Assembly (NCBI RefSeq): GCF_964204645.1
Contig: NC_134030.1
Span: 16,931,110-16,995,109, forward strand
From: Tubulanus polymorphus
Taxonomy: Eukaryota; Nemertea; Palaeonemertea; Tubulaniformes; Tubulanidae
Length of the DNA stretch: 64,000 bases
Direction: 5' to 3'
Below the pieces are notes generated by a model. The model was not told where the DNA came from. It made no database searches and saw nothing but the letters and a program-made list of their open reading frames with translations. Each line of letters begins with the position of its first letter. The stretch's first letter is position 1. Of this stretch, positions 1 through 9,159 are shown piece after piece. The position numbers and the translations under genes were made by a program.

Positions 1-433
1 AAATATTTATGGAAGCAAATATAAAATTCCATTAGACTTTGAATTGATAAATAATAATGCACGTTTATATAAATATGCAATTCAAGAAGATATTATATTT
101 GAGATAACATTTGCTCCTGTAAATGAAATTGTATTATCTAACGTTGTTAAAGATATGGGTTATAAATTATCGAATATATGTTTAGAATATAATACAGTAA
201 CTAATTAAAATATTGCTAATACAATTCAAACTCAATACAATCAAGGATTTTCATTATTATATGATTATATTGATAATTTAAAACTGTAACTTTTGATGCA
301 AATGATGAAATAATTAATGAGAATATTAACTTCCCAAGAAGATCTATTAAAGGTATATTAATATTTTTTTACCATTGCAACATATACTTATGGTAGATAA
401 TTATTATAATCCTGAAATAACAAAAGTAGAAAT
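1..433 (+). pseudogene. Polinton major-capsid-type gene, internal fragment
   Basis: In broken frames this encodes the middle of the same protein as the - strand gene at 14555-15802, with about 90% nucleotide identity by eye. Shared words include YKIPLDFEL, QYNQGFSLLYDYI and NEIVL. It carries an in-frame TAA near 205 and frameshifts near 290 and 370. The 5' part lies left of the window. At 433 the reading is cut by a 0.5-kb insertion, and the capsid sequence resumes at 938. It is a decayed copy of a virus-like element; the capsid assignment rests on the family recognition explained for the - strand copy. Confidence 0.75.
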
Positions 434-937
434 ATAGCTGCAAAGCAGCGATAACGGGTTTTCTGGATGCATGTGATCGAAAAGAAAAATTAATTACCGG
501 GTATTCGATGGAAAAAATAAAATGAGATGATTTGGATATTATCGGAGCAATCCTCTTTTTGGTTGAATGGTCTAACCCCAGTATAGTCCCCGTGATTTGG
601 AAATTCTCGGAGCCCTCCTTTATTTACTTACTAACTGACGTCACAAACTGTTATTTCGCCGGTGCTTGTTGTCTAACAATTCAATTCAATTCTTTATTTA
701 CAGTAACCTAATAAGTAATTTTAAGTTTCAAATAGGATGGAAAGTACATTCAGACAATCTGTTGGTTCAGAGAGACCGTTATTACAGTATCAATTTATAC
801 ATTTCGTTTCGAAGCTGTCAGTTGCCGAATCTGAATGAAGATGAATTTTATTTGACGAAATCGGCGGAAAATATATAATAATAATAATAATCAACAGAAT
901 TTCAAGGGGGTTTTCGACGAAAGTCAGAAAACCCTAA
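434..937 (+). mobile_element. Hairpin-ended short mobile element inserted in the capsid gene
   Basis: It begins ATAGCTGCAAAGCAGCGATA and ends in AAAACCCTAA, with a hairpin at each end (5' stem GCTGC/GCAGC; 3' stem GGGTTTTCGAC, GAAA loop, GTCAGAAAACCC). The capsid reading is continuous across it if it is removed. The duplication is 2 bases (AT) or 4 bases (AAAT), depending on where the end is placed. A related 1044-bp element lies in the TPR intron at 36801-37844. It has no coding capacity. A Helitron-like or other hairpin-ended class is possible; I cannot name the family. Confidence 0.7.
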
Positions 938-1289
938 ATAACTATCGAAGGAATAGCAAATAAAATATTTTGTCAAGGAATGAGAATGATAGATCAATGG
1001 CCAGAAATTAGAAAACATTTTATGAATGAAAAAGTAAAATCATCTGAAAATTGTAATATTAATCAAATTGATTATTATACCGGTAATAAATATGCATTAT
1101 GGTTAGATTTTAGAACAACAGAGGATAATTCATTACATGGTTCTGGGAAAAAACTACAGAACACTAAAGATGGAATGCAATTATTCATGAAAAAAAAAAG
1201 GAAGCTTCAATTTCAAAATGCACATTTATATTATATCTGACGCACAATTAAATATTGTAAATTCACAATTAGATAGTATTCAATATTAG
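938..1289 (+). pseudogene. Capsid-type gene, C-terminal part, copy 1
   Basis: It resumes the capsid reading after the hairpin element and contains MRMIDQWPEIRKHF, DYYTGNKYALWLD and LHGSGKKLQNT. A one-base slip in the A-run near 1190-1200 shifts the last ~30 codons. The family's usual ending (ISDAQLNI) is still present in another frame, closing at TAG 1287-1289. It lies inside the first copy of the 1072-bp duplication. Confidence 0.8.
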
Positions 1290-1319
1290 AAATATAAAGT
1301 TAAAATTAACGATATATAA

Positions 1320-1770
1320 ATGGGCGGTAAAAAAACTCCTAATACTAAAGAACAATATTTAAGAAATTTATATTACAACCCTGAGAGTTCGGTTGCTTAT
1401 TCTTCTACCAAAAATATATGGCGTAAAGTAAAACAAGATAAATTAGATAAGATAATCCCACAAAATTTAGTTAAATATAAAGATATAAATGAATTTATGT
1501 TAGAACAACCAACATATACAACGCATATAAAGATTGTTAGAAAATATAAAACTCGTAAAACTATGGTAAGTTATGTAGATCAACAGTGGCAAGGAGATTT
1601 AAAAATGCAAGGAGATTTGACATTAAAAATGTTAAGAAAGATAATGATGATTATTGGTGGATATTGAATAAAATTGATATTTTTAGTCGTTATGTATGGA
1701 GCTTCCCACTTTATAGAAAAGATGCTGTACAAACATCAAATGTTTTAAGAAAATTTCTTTCGGATGATAA
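1320..1770 (+). pseudogene. Polinton integrase, truncated copy 1
   Basis: ATG 1320 follows ATATATAA. The first ~90 codons give the N-terminal integrase region (EQYLRNLYYNPESSV, ending in MVSYVDQQWQGDL). An internal direct repeat (CAAGGAGATTT twice at ~1590-1620) and a frame change follow, then WWILNKIDIFSRYVWSFPL in another frame. It is cut at 1770, where the second copy of the tandem duplication begins, so the later catalytic residues and chromodomain are absent. Confidence 0.85.
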
Positions 1771-1772
1771 TA

Positions 1773-2009
1773 CAGTAACCTAATAAGTAATTTTAAGTTT
1801 CAAATAGGATGGAAAGTACATTCAGACAATCTGTTGGTTCAGAGAGACCGTTATTACAGTATCAATTTATACATTTCGTTTCGAAGCTGTCAGTTACCGA
1901 ATCTGAATGAAGATGAATTTTATTTGACGAAATCGGCGGAAAATATATAATGATAATAATAATCAACAGAATTTCAAGAGGGTTTTCGACGAAAGTCAGA
2001 AAACCCTAA
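1773..2009 (+). mobile_element. 3' tail of the hairpin-ended element (tandem copy)
   Basis: This is a nearly identical second copy of 701-937, carried along by the 1072-bp duplication and ending in the same GAAA-loop hairpin and CCCTAA. It is not an independent insertion. Confidence 0.85.
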
Positions 2010-2345
2010 ATAACTATCGAAGGAATAGCAAATAAAATATTTTGTCAAGGAATGAGAATGTTAGATCAATGGCCAGAAATTAGAAAACATTTTATGAATG
2101 AAAAAGTAAAATCATCTGAAAATTGTAATATTAATCAAATTGATTATTATACCGGTAATAAATATGCATTATGGTTAGATTTTAGAACAACAGAGGATAA
2201 TTCATTACATGGTTCTGGGAAAAAACTACAGAACACTAAAGATGGAATTCAATTATTCATGAAAAAGAAAAAAGGAAGCTTCAATTTCAAAATGCACATT
2301 TATATTATATCTGACGCACAATTAAATATTGTAAATTCACAATAA
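2010..2345 (+). pseudogene. Capsid-type gene, C-terminal part, copy 2
   Basis: It has the same content as 938-1289, but here the A-run keeps the frame, so the C-terminus reads through FKMHIYIISDAQLNIVNSQ to a TAA at 2343-2345. That stop is a few codons earlier than the TAG used in copy 1. The N-terminal two thirds are missing in this copy. Confidence 0.8.
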
Positions 2346-2393
2346 GATAGTATTCAATATTAGAAATATAAAGTTAAAAATAACGATATATAA

Positions 2394-3533
2394 ATGGGCG
2401 GTAAAAAAAACTCCTAATACTAAAGAACAATATTTAAGAAATTTATATTACAACCCTGAGAGTTCGGTTGCTTATTCTTCTACCAAAAATATATGGCGTC
2501 AAGTAAAACAAGATAAATTAGATAAGATAATCCCACAAAATTTAGTTAAATATAAAGATATAAATGAATTTATGTTAGAACAACCAACATATACAACGCA
2601 TATAAAGATTGTTAGAAAATATAAAACTCGTAAAACTATGGTAAGTTATGTAGATCAACAGTGGCAAGGAGATTTAAAAATGCAAGGAGATTTGATATGA
2701 AAAATGTTAAAGATAATGATGATTATTGGTGGATATTGAATATAATTGATATTTTTAGTCGTTATGTATGGAGCTTCCCACTTTATAGAAAAGATGCTGT
2801 ACAAACATCAAATGTGTTAAGAAAATTTCTTTCGGATGATAAACTAAAACCAGAAAAAATACAATTTGATGATGGAAAAGAATTTGATAATTCACTTGTT
2901 CATGAACTCTTAGATAATCATAATATTAAATATTTTTCAACAAAATCGGATAAAAAAGCAGCAGTTGTTGAACGATTAAATAGAACATTAAGAACAAGAA
3001 TGTGGAAATATTTTACAGCATATAATACTTTTAAATGGATTGATGTTTTACCAAAATTGATATAAGGATATGATAATTCTTATCATTCTTCTATTGGAAT
3101 GAAACCTATTGATGCTAGAAAACCTGAAAATGCTGAAATTGGTTGGAATAATTCATATGGAGCATTTCTTGTAGATGATTTTGGTGAACCTAAATTTAAA
3201 ATAGGACAACACGTTAGAATTTCTAAATATAAAAAGATATTTGATAAAGGATACGATCGAAATTTTACTAGGGAAATATATAAAATAAAAAAGGTAATAA
3301 CAACAAAACCATATGTCTATAAATTAGAAGATTTAGTTGGTGAAGAAATTGATGGGTATTTTCATGAAGAAGAATTGAGTTTAACTACTGAAAATCTAGA
3401 ACAAGAATATAAAATTGAAAAAGTATTAAAAACAAAAACTGTTAAAAGAAAAAAATATTCTTTAGTAAAATGGGTTGGATGGCCAGATAAATTCAATGAA
3501 TGGATATTATCAAGTAAAATTAAAAATATATAA
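2394..3533 (+). pseudogene. INT: Polinton integrase (rve core plus chromodomain), broken
   Basis: A retrovirus-type DDE integrase that would insert the element into host DNA. An extra A near 2403 breaks the frame after the start codon. The frame changes again near 2690-2700 beside the duplicated CAAGGAGATTT, and a TAA stands at 3063-3065. Between the breaks are the core motifs DIFSRYVWSFP, QFDDGKEF (second Asp) and VVERLNRTL (Glu). The last ~55 residues (YKIEKVLKTKT, YSLVKWVGWPDKFNEWI) form a chromodomain, as in Polinton and chromovirus integrases. The stop TAA directly abuts the ATPase start. It is about 65% identical by eye to the integrase at 11596-12687. Confidence 0.9.
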
Positions 3534-4142
3534 ATGAATAAGGAATTATTTATATTTGAGCCTCATAATATGTTAATTTCTGGCGTAACAAATTGTGGAA
3601 AAACTTATCTTATATTAAATTTATTAGAAACTGTTTATAAAAACTATTTTGATAATATATTATTATTTTGTCCAACATATGAATTCAATCAAACTTATGA
3701 TAGATATATTACTAGAAATAATAAATTAATTATATTAGATCCTAAAACAGTAAAAGAAAATTTAGATAATTGCATTAAAATAGCAATTGATATTTATAAA
3801 GGATCAAATACATTATTCATTATAGATGATTGTGCAAATTTACATGATTCAAAAGTTAGAGAAAGTGAGTTATGTTATTTAGCTTTTTCTGGTAGACATT
3901 TTTGGATAACAACTTGGGTTTTAAATCAAAAATATAATTCAATTGTTAAAGATTTTAGAGAAAACATTAGATTTTTAGTTTTATTATACAATAAAGATAG
4001 AAAATCGATGAAAAATGCGCTTGAGGAAAATGATATTATTCCGCATGATTTACGTAATGAATATATGGATAAATTGAAAAATAATAAAAGATCAAAATTA
4101 CTATTTAGATTACAACATCCATTTAAATATGAATTTATTTAA
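3534..4142 (+). CDS. ATP: Polinton packaging ATPase (A32/FtsK-HerA type)
   Basis: An intact 202-residue reading frame. Walker A is GVTNCGKT (residues 17-24) and Walker B is TLFIIDDCA (about residues 92-100); SGRHFWITTWVLNQKYNS fits the sensor region of viral genome-packaging ATPases. In this family the protein is expected to drive DNA into a capsid. Its start codon follows the integrase stop with no gap (ATATAA then ATG). The second half is nearly identical in DNA to the paralogue at 12680-13290 while the first half is more diverged, which suggests gene conversion. Length is normal for Polinton ATPases. Confidence 0.9.
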   Translation: MNKELFIFEPHNMLISGVTNCGKTYLILNLLETVYKNYFDNILLFCPTYEFNQTYDRYITRNNKLIILDPKTVKENLDNCIKIAIDIYKGSNTLFIIDDCANLHDSKVRESELCYLAFSGRHFWITTWVLNQKYNSIVKDFRENIRFLVLLYNKDRKSMKNALEENDIIPHDLRNEYMDKLKNNKRSKLLFRLQHPFKYEFI

Positions 4143-4447
4143 ATTCAACTAGCTTGTTAATCTATTACATATTTAGTTACATTCTAGTTGAATTCTAGTT
4201 ATTTGTATTTGAAACAAAAATCAAATAAAATTCAACAATAATTTAACTAGCTTGTTAATCTAATATATTTTTAGTTACATTCTAGTTAAATTCTAGTTAT
4301 TGGTAGTTGGAACAAAAATCAACTAGATTTAACAAGAAATAAACAAAAACAACAATATTTCAACTAGCTTGTTAATCTAGTTGAATTCTAGTTACATTCT
4401 AGTTAAATTCTAGTTGCAACATCACAACTAATTTTTTTGTTATATAA
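4143..4447. repeat. Three degenerate ~118-bp tandem repeats, intergenic
   Basis: AACTAGCTTGTTAATCTA recurs at about 4147, 4243 and 4361, each followed by one or more TTCTAGTT steps. CTAGTT/AACTAG words run on both strands and could form several small hairpins. The array lies between the ATPase and gene B. A weaker trace (AACTAGC, GCTAGTT) lies before gene B of the complete Polinton at 10410-10550. Function unknown; a promoter or terminator array is a guess. Confidence 0.7.
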
Positions 4448-5053
4448 ATGGGAGGTGGAAAGAAAATAAAATCTAAAAATGGTGATGTTCCAATTGAAAA
4501 AACTTTAGATGATTTAGGAATAACAGAAACAAAATTAACTCCAGATGATGGTGCTTTAAATAATGTTACAACAAATAATAATTATGAATATTATCTTTAT
4601 TGTAAACATCAATTAGAAATATTAATAGCATCTGGAAAATGTAAAAATTTTATCGGTAAAAATTTAACTTATAATGAATTAGATACAATGAAATCAGATG
4701 AAATTATTAGATTATTTAAGATTTATGAAACCGCGAGAACAGCTAGAATTAATGACGCGATATCAGAAAATGTAGTAAAAGGTTATAGTAAATTATGTAA
4801 TTATATACTACCAATTCAAGAAGAAAATAGATTATATGCTGATTTAAAAAATGATTATTTAGTTATGACTGAATTAAATAAATGGATTGGATATTTATCA
4901 TTTCAATTAGGTGGATTTATGACATTATTATCAACTGGAGTTATAACATTTTCAAATATTGAAAGTAAAAATATTTCTATAATAAATGAGCGAAGTGGAA
5001 GAAGTGAAGGAATTAACTGTGAAGAAAAAACCGAGAACTCAGAAACAAATTGA
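4448..5053 (+). CDS. Polinton gene B: conserved protein of unknown function
   Basis: 201 residues; start ATG preceded by GTTATATAA. I do not recognise a named function. It is clearly paralogous to 10620-11228 (shared IEKTLDDLGI, YEYYLYCKH, KLCN, SDLKNDYLVMTEL, LSTGVITFSNI). It opens with a polar tail, has a helical middle, and has a hydrophobic stretch around residues 152-170 that could be an amphipathic or membrane helix. In the complete element the gene ends in a TGA placed inside the next gene's ATGAGTGA. Here that TGA is CGA, so the frame runs about 20 codons further and overlaps gene C by 68 bases. Confidence 0.75.
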   Translation: MGGGKKIKSKNGDVPIEKTLDDLGITETKLTPDDGALNNVTTNNNYEYYLYCKHQLEILIASGKCKNFIGKNLTYNELDTMKSDEIIRLFKIYETARTARINDAISENVVKGYSKLCNYILPIQEENRLYADLKNDYLVMTELNKWIGYLSFQLGGFMTLLSTGVITFSNIESKNISIINERSGRSEGINCEEKTENSETN

Positions 5054-5342
5054 ATGGTCTCGGCAATTAGGAATTAAATCACAAGAATATAAAAAAGCTG
5101 TAAAAGAAAAAATAGGTAATAAAAATGGTGAAAATATTGTTATTTCTACTCCTTCTAATGATAGAATATTTAATAAATGTCTATATTTTACAGTTGGATT
5201 TGTAATTGTATTCATTTTGATTGGGTGTAATTGGTATAAGAAATCAAATAAAATTCGTGATATTAATAATTCTGAAACAACTGCTATCAAAAATGAAAAT
5301 ACTTCTGAAATTCCAAAATTGACAATAAAAAAAATGGATTAA
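4986..5342 (+). CDS. Polinton gene C: small single-pass membrane protein
   Basis: 118 residues. A basic N-terminal third (KKKPRTQKQIEWSRQLG, KSQEYKKAVKEK) is followed by one hydrophobic segment, CLYFTVGFVIVFILIGCNW (about residues 66-84), and a polar tail. It is a paralogue of 11221-11589. It overlaps the end of gene B, and the B-C pair occurs in both Polintons, though at a different place in the gene order. A virion membrane or DNA-binding minor protein is possible. No named family recognised. Confidence 0.7.
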   Translation: MSEVEEVKELTVKKKPRTQKQIEWSRQLGIKSQEYKKAVKEKIGNKNGENIVISTPSNDRIFNKCLYFTVGFVIVFILIGCNWYKKSNKIRDINNSETTAIKNENTSEIPKLTIKKMD

Positions 5343-5510
5343 TATTTTAGAAAATAAGCAAAAAAAATAATTTTTTTAAATTAATTGAATATCTCACTAC
5401 TTTTGTCTATCTATGTGGAGCAATTAAATTGTCCAGATAAGTCATTTCGGATTCTAGATATTCATTATTTTTATTAATTCATTTTTTTTTAAAATTTAAT
5501 CAACAATTTA
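5343..5510. other. Intergenic; inverted homologue of the HNH gene 3' flank
   Basis: AATATCTCACTACTTTTGT and TCCAGATAAGTCATTTCGGA at 5383-5447 match, in reverse, 10305-10385 just after the HNH gene of the complete Polinton. Only the last few codons of an HNH gene seem to remain on the - strand here. AT-rich, with no open frame. Confidence 0.6.
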
Positions 5511-5757
5511 TAAATCATGATGGCCATCTTCATTTTTTCCATGATAGATTATTTTAAATCCTTCTAAATCTTTTTATTCCTCTGTACTTATGAAACCCAT
5601 TTATCAGGTAAAAATACTTTAAATTCTCGCGATGTACAAACATTACAGTAGCTTAAATTAGCTGATACTTTCTCTCCATATTTAGTTTTTATCTTTTCAA
5701 TATTTTATGTTCAATTTCTTTTGTAACATCAACTAACTTTTTTATTTCAAATTGTTT
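5511..5757 (-). pseudogene. Broken homologue of Polinton gene P
   Basis: Read on the - strand in shifting frames, it keeps pieces matching the protein at 21047-21400: KYGEKVSANL, EFKVFLPDKW and GKNEDGHHDL, in the same order. At least one stop and two frame changes are visible, so it is dead. It shows that the left element continued with a - strand block beyond gene C, before the element end at 6116. Confidence 0.6.
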
Positions 5758-6116
5758 TTTGCTGGTTGGTTTTATTGTGTTTTTTATTGTTGCTAAGAAT
5801 GCTTTCCTATCTCCCATTTATAAGGAAAAAAAATTACTTGTGGTGATGAGTGGGGATTACTTCCCCTTGTATATAACAAGCACGCTATTTATCCGAGCAC
5901 AGTTGACACGCAATCACTGTTCTACAGTAATAGCACACGCGTTAATAACCGTTCTCGGTAGCGACTCACTGTATCGATCTATTCACGCGCAGTTGTTGTT
6001 ACGCGCACTCACTGTATACATGTATCACAACGCTGTTGACCGTTCTCGGCCTAGCTGTGATGAGTGGTGTCTCGTACTCTCGTACTCTGGTATGAAAGCC
6101 CACTTTCCCTATTACT
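5758..6116. mobile_element. Degraded terminal region of the left Polinton
   Basis: The segment ends in TGAAAGCCCACTTTCCCTAT then TACT at 6116, matching 20 of 24 bases of the inner-to-outer end of the complete Polinton (TGAAAGCCCATTACCCCTAT then TACT). The remainder (5800-6090) is more GC-rich, with CACTGT and CGTTCTCGG repeats, and does not match the other element's TIR. A 140-codon open frame here (5759-6181) runs across the element end and is not credible. Six bases after the end (TTCAGA) would be the target duplication, but the partner end is outside the window. Confidence 0.6.
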
Positions 6117-7216
6117 TTCAGAGTCTGATTCAGCCCCCTGTTGGACGACTTTTCTGTGCAATTTCACATGGGGTTACTTGAGACAGTCTCTCAAGTAACC
6201 CCATATGAAATTGCACAGAAAATTTTAGTCGGGGTGACTTGAGACACTGTCTCAAGTCACCCCTAGTTGGCTGGATAAACATCCGACCTAATTTTTATTT
6301 TTATAGAATAATGATGAATAAAAGATCAATATCTAAGGTCACAGAGTGCACTGAAGCTTTGTCACTGCATATGTGTATTTGGGGTATAAAGAGATGAGTT
6401 ATGCACCCCGAATGAAGTTTTCTGAATGTAATTTTCCTAAGTTATGCAAAACCTTACTTTCGAGATTGACACACTTCAGCTCACTGTGATCTGGACTATT
6501 TAAGGCCCCTAAATTCATGCAATATGAGAACAAAATTCATTCTACTCACCAAGCTATTAGAAAAAGTGTAGATACTTTGTAAGAATGACACAGCAATTAC
6601 TCATCGGCCATATTGTCTCAAGTCACCCCCTTGTCTCAAGTCACCCCAATTTACGGTACTCAAGTTAATGATGATAAGCAATATTGAGATATTGTAACAA
6701 AGAATACTTGAGATCATTGCATAAAATAGTGAAATATAATAAATGGAACAAGTTAAGGGGTCGGGGTCCAGTTCCACAGTTCCCAGCTAAGATTTGACTC
6801 TGAGTTAACTCATTGAAAATGAACTAACTTTAACTCAGAGTTAACTCTAACACACAACTTTGGAACTGGGTCCAGTTCTACAGTTAATTAGATTTAACTC
6901 TAAAATGAGTTAATTTTCGATGAGATACTTCTGACAACTGTAGAACTGGGTTTTGGAGATTGGTTCATCATTTAAGATCAAGAATACTTGACCACTCTGC
7001 ATAAAATGGTGAAATAACAAATCATTTCGTGCATCACTTTAGACAAGAAATCCTACCGCGTGTGTTATGTACATTAACCTGTAAACGTTTTTTTCAATTG
7101 TTATGCGCAGTCTCACGATAAACGATAAAAGTACGGATCTTATATGAACATTTTGTTCTCGCGCGATCCTAGATTAAAGTTGGAGATTTACCTCTTCTGT
7201 GCAAATAAATGTATAG
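6117..7216. repeat. Non-coding, hairpin-rich repeat DNA between the two large elements
   Basis: No credible gene. At 6146-6232 a long near-perfect palindrome (arms ~36 bases, GGGGTTACTTGAGA facing TCTCAAGTAACCCC) is followed by a second, GGGGTGACTTGAGACA/TGTCTCAAGTCACCCC, at 6234-6266. The same TGTCTCAAGTCACCCC word recurs twice at ~6612-6647, so 6172-6647 may be a small inverted-repeat element. A second repeat at ~6765-6950 starts and ends with copies of CCAGTTC(C/T)ACAGTT and TAGAACTGGG with TTAACTC words inside, related to sequence near 61630-61735 in TPR. Confidence 0.6.
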
Positions 7217-7854
7217 CGCGTTCGATTTCCTGACTCACCTTTACTCGGGGATGCCCGGGTAACTAATCGAACGCGCCCGGGTTTCCCCGAGTTACGGTGG
7301 ATAAACAAACGACTTTGGGTAATGTCAATCAATGTCAATTAAACTTTATTGATCCGTATGAATACAAACAAGGTATACAAAACTAATACACTACACGCAG
7401 CGATCATACAGAAAGCGAAAAAAATATTAAAAATACACAAAGCAGAATTATATGTTTATTTTGGTGATGCCACGGCTTATACGCGATATTACGCCTAACT
7501 TTCACGGTCCATCTGCTTCCAGATAGTTTAATGTTCGACAATCGGATCTTAATACTCCATCTATCGGAACAGCTAATTAAATATTATACCATAGGAATAA
7601 TTCTAAGTAAAGAAATACATTTTACAATATAGCAATATTCAATTTAGTTGTATTTTTTCTAATGCGATGCGGTAACATTCAGAGGCCAGATTTTTCATCG
7701 CTCAGAGATTTATGTCACTTTCATTAGAGGACAGAAAGAGATACGCTCAGTCTGTCTTGATTGAGATTGATTAAATTCTGGCAGTACATTGCAGGTTTCC
7801 ATAAAATAAACTTCTGTGGTCGTTAGTAAGGGTGTAAATCGAATCGGATTGAAT

Positions 7855-7876
7855 TTACTCGGGTATACCCGAGTAA
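7855..7876. repeat. Perfect 22-bp palindrome before the transposase start
   Basis: TTACTCGGGTA followed by its exact reverse complement, ending 5 bases before the transposase ATG at 7882. The ACTCGGG word is the one repeated at both Harbinger ends, so a transposase or Myb-protein binding site that also controls the gene is plausible (inference). Confidence 0.7.
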
Positions 7877-7885
7877 GTGTCATGG

Positions 7886-7891
7886 CATCTT
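7886..7891. repeat. Polinton target-site duplication, left copy (CATCTT)
   Basis: The six bases directly before the left end AGTAATAGGGG; identical to 26084-26089 after the right end. Six bases is the canonical duplication for Polinton/Maverick insertion. Confidence 0.97.
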
Positions 7892-8479
7892 AGTAATAGG
7901 GGTAATGGGCTTTCAAGCCAAAGGTCGAAGGGTCGAGCTCATTAAAAACAAAACATTAAAAGTAATTTAAAACTATAATATATTTTCATAACCGTGTGTA
8001 TTTTATATTATAACTAAATATTTATTCTAAGATATCAATAATTTAAATTTAAAAAGCATATTGTATTAAATCAATTGGTCGCTCCACTTCGCTACCGCTC
8101 CGCTCCGCGACCAATTGATTTATTTACAATACACAAATTCATATAATCAAATATATTTTTATAATAATAATTATTCTATTATTCAACTGAAATACACACG
8201 GTTATGAAAATATATTATAGTTTTAAATTACTTTTAATATTTGTTTTTAATGAACTCGACCATTCAACCTTTAACCTGAAAGCCCATTACCCCTATTACT
8301 CTTAAAATAATCATGTACATGAATAACATTTAAATTGACAGATTATTCAATATAAAAGTGTAAGCTCTTATAGAATAGATATATAGATATATTTACAACA
8401 TCATTTCAATATTCATATTTGTATGAGTTAGATTTTTAAACATTAAAAGTGTTAGTAAAGTGTGATTGAAATAATGCAT
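7892..8479. repeat. Polinton left terminal inverted repeat (588 bp)
   Basis: It matches 25526-26083 in reverse with few substitutions, a 5-base indel in the central GC-rich stem, and an extra ~29 bases near 8362-8393. It is itself palindromic: the first ~110 bases recur inverted at about 8205-8309, and a GC-rich hairpin (ATCAATTGGTCGC facing GCGACCAATTGAT) sits at 8069-8122. Homology to the other end stops at AATAATGCAT (8479). Confidence 0.95.
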
Positions 8480-9159
8480 AGCTGTTTATACTAGAACATG
8501 ATTTTATTTGAGCCTATATACATTTCATGTAATGAACTATTGAATAAATCTATGAATTCACAGCTGTTACAGCTGTTACTATGACGCCGAGACATATGAG
8601 TCATAATATTGCAAACGTGTAGAGAAAATTCTAGAAAGGTGTGCCGGAACCAGATGACGTGGCAGGAAATGAACAGGCGCTGTAACATTACGCTCAGGAT
8701 ATTCTATCTCTCGAAACGAAATTAGGAGTTTATAGTTAACAATTCTAAATCTAAATGTAAATACTGTTTTTTGTAGTTATTAGGGCTATCAAATATGAAA
8801 CCTTTAGATATATTATTTAAGTGTATTTAGTATATCTTTTAGATGGCTAGAGTTGCCGCTAATATCTTTTAGATTAATAAAACGCCATACGCATCAAGAA
8901 GTGATAGAGAAACCAATAGAAATTAGCACAAGAAACACAAGAATCGCCAAAAGATCGACGAAGAAACTATATAAGAATTTCAAAAACATTAAGACTCCAA
9001 TGATTAAGTTTAACATTTGTTGATGTAGTTAAATATTTACCAGCAATTGAAAAAATGTTTGTAATTATAAATTGTATTTATAGAAATCAAATGATGTATT
9101 GGAAGAAACGGCCGAACAACTTGTATAATGTATTGTGTAAATCTGATTGGTGAATTTTT
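8480..9159. other. Non-coding subterminal region of the Polinton
   Basis: AT-rich, with no credible coding frame; the longest - strand frame (8491-8688) shows no family signature. It joins the TIR to the hairpin repeat array. Confidence 0.5.

Larger units (their letters stand above)
699..2842 (+). repeat. 1072-bp tandem duplication (two copies)
   Basis: The segment from about 700 to 1770 (tail of the hairpin element, capsid C-terminus, integrase N-terminus) is repeated head to tail from about 1772 to 2842. CAGTAACCTAATAAG occurs at 701 and 1773, and TTCGGATGATAA ends at 1770 and 2842, both offsets being 1072. The copies differ by a few substitutions and one-base indels. The first copy stops inside the integrase; the second continues into the rest of it. 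Confidence 0.92.

Noticed and set aside
4143-4447. CRISPR-like array
   Set aside because: The repeats are degenerate, spacers are not unique or equal, there are no cas genes, and the context is eukaryotic.
5759-6181. 140-codon open frame in + strand
   Set aside because: It crosses the apparent Polinton end at 6116, has no recognisable domain, and lies in GC-richer terminal repeat sequence.
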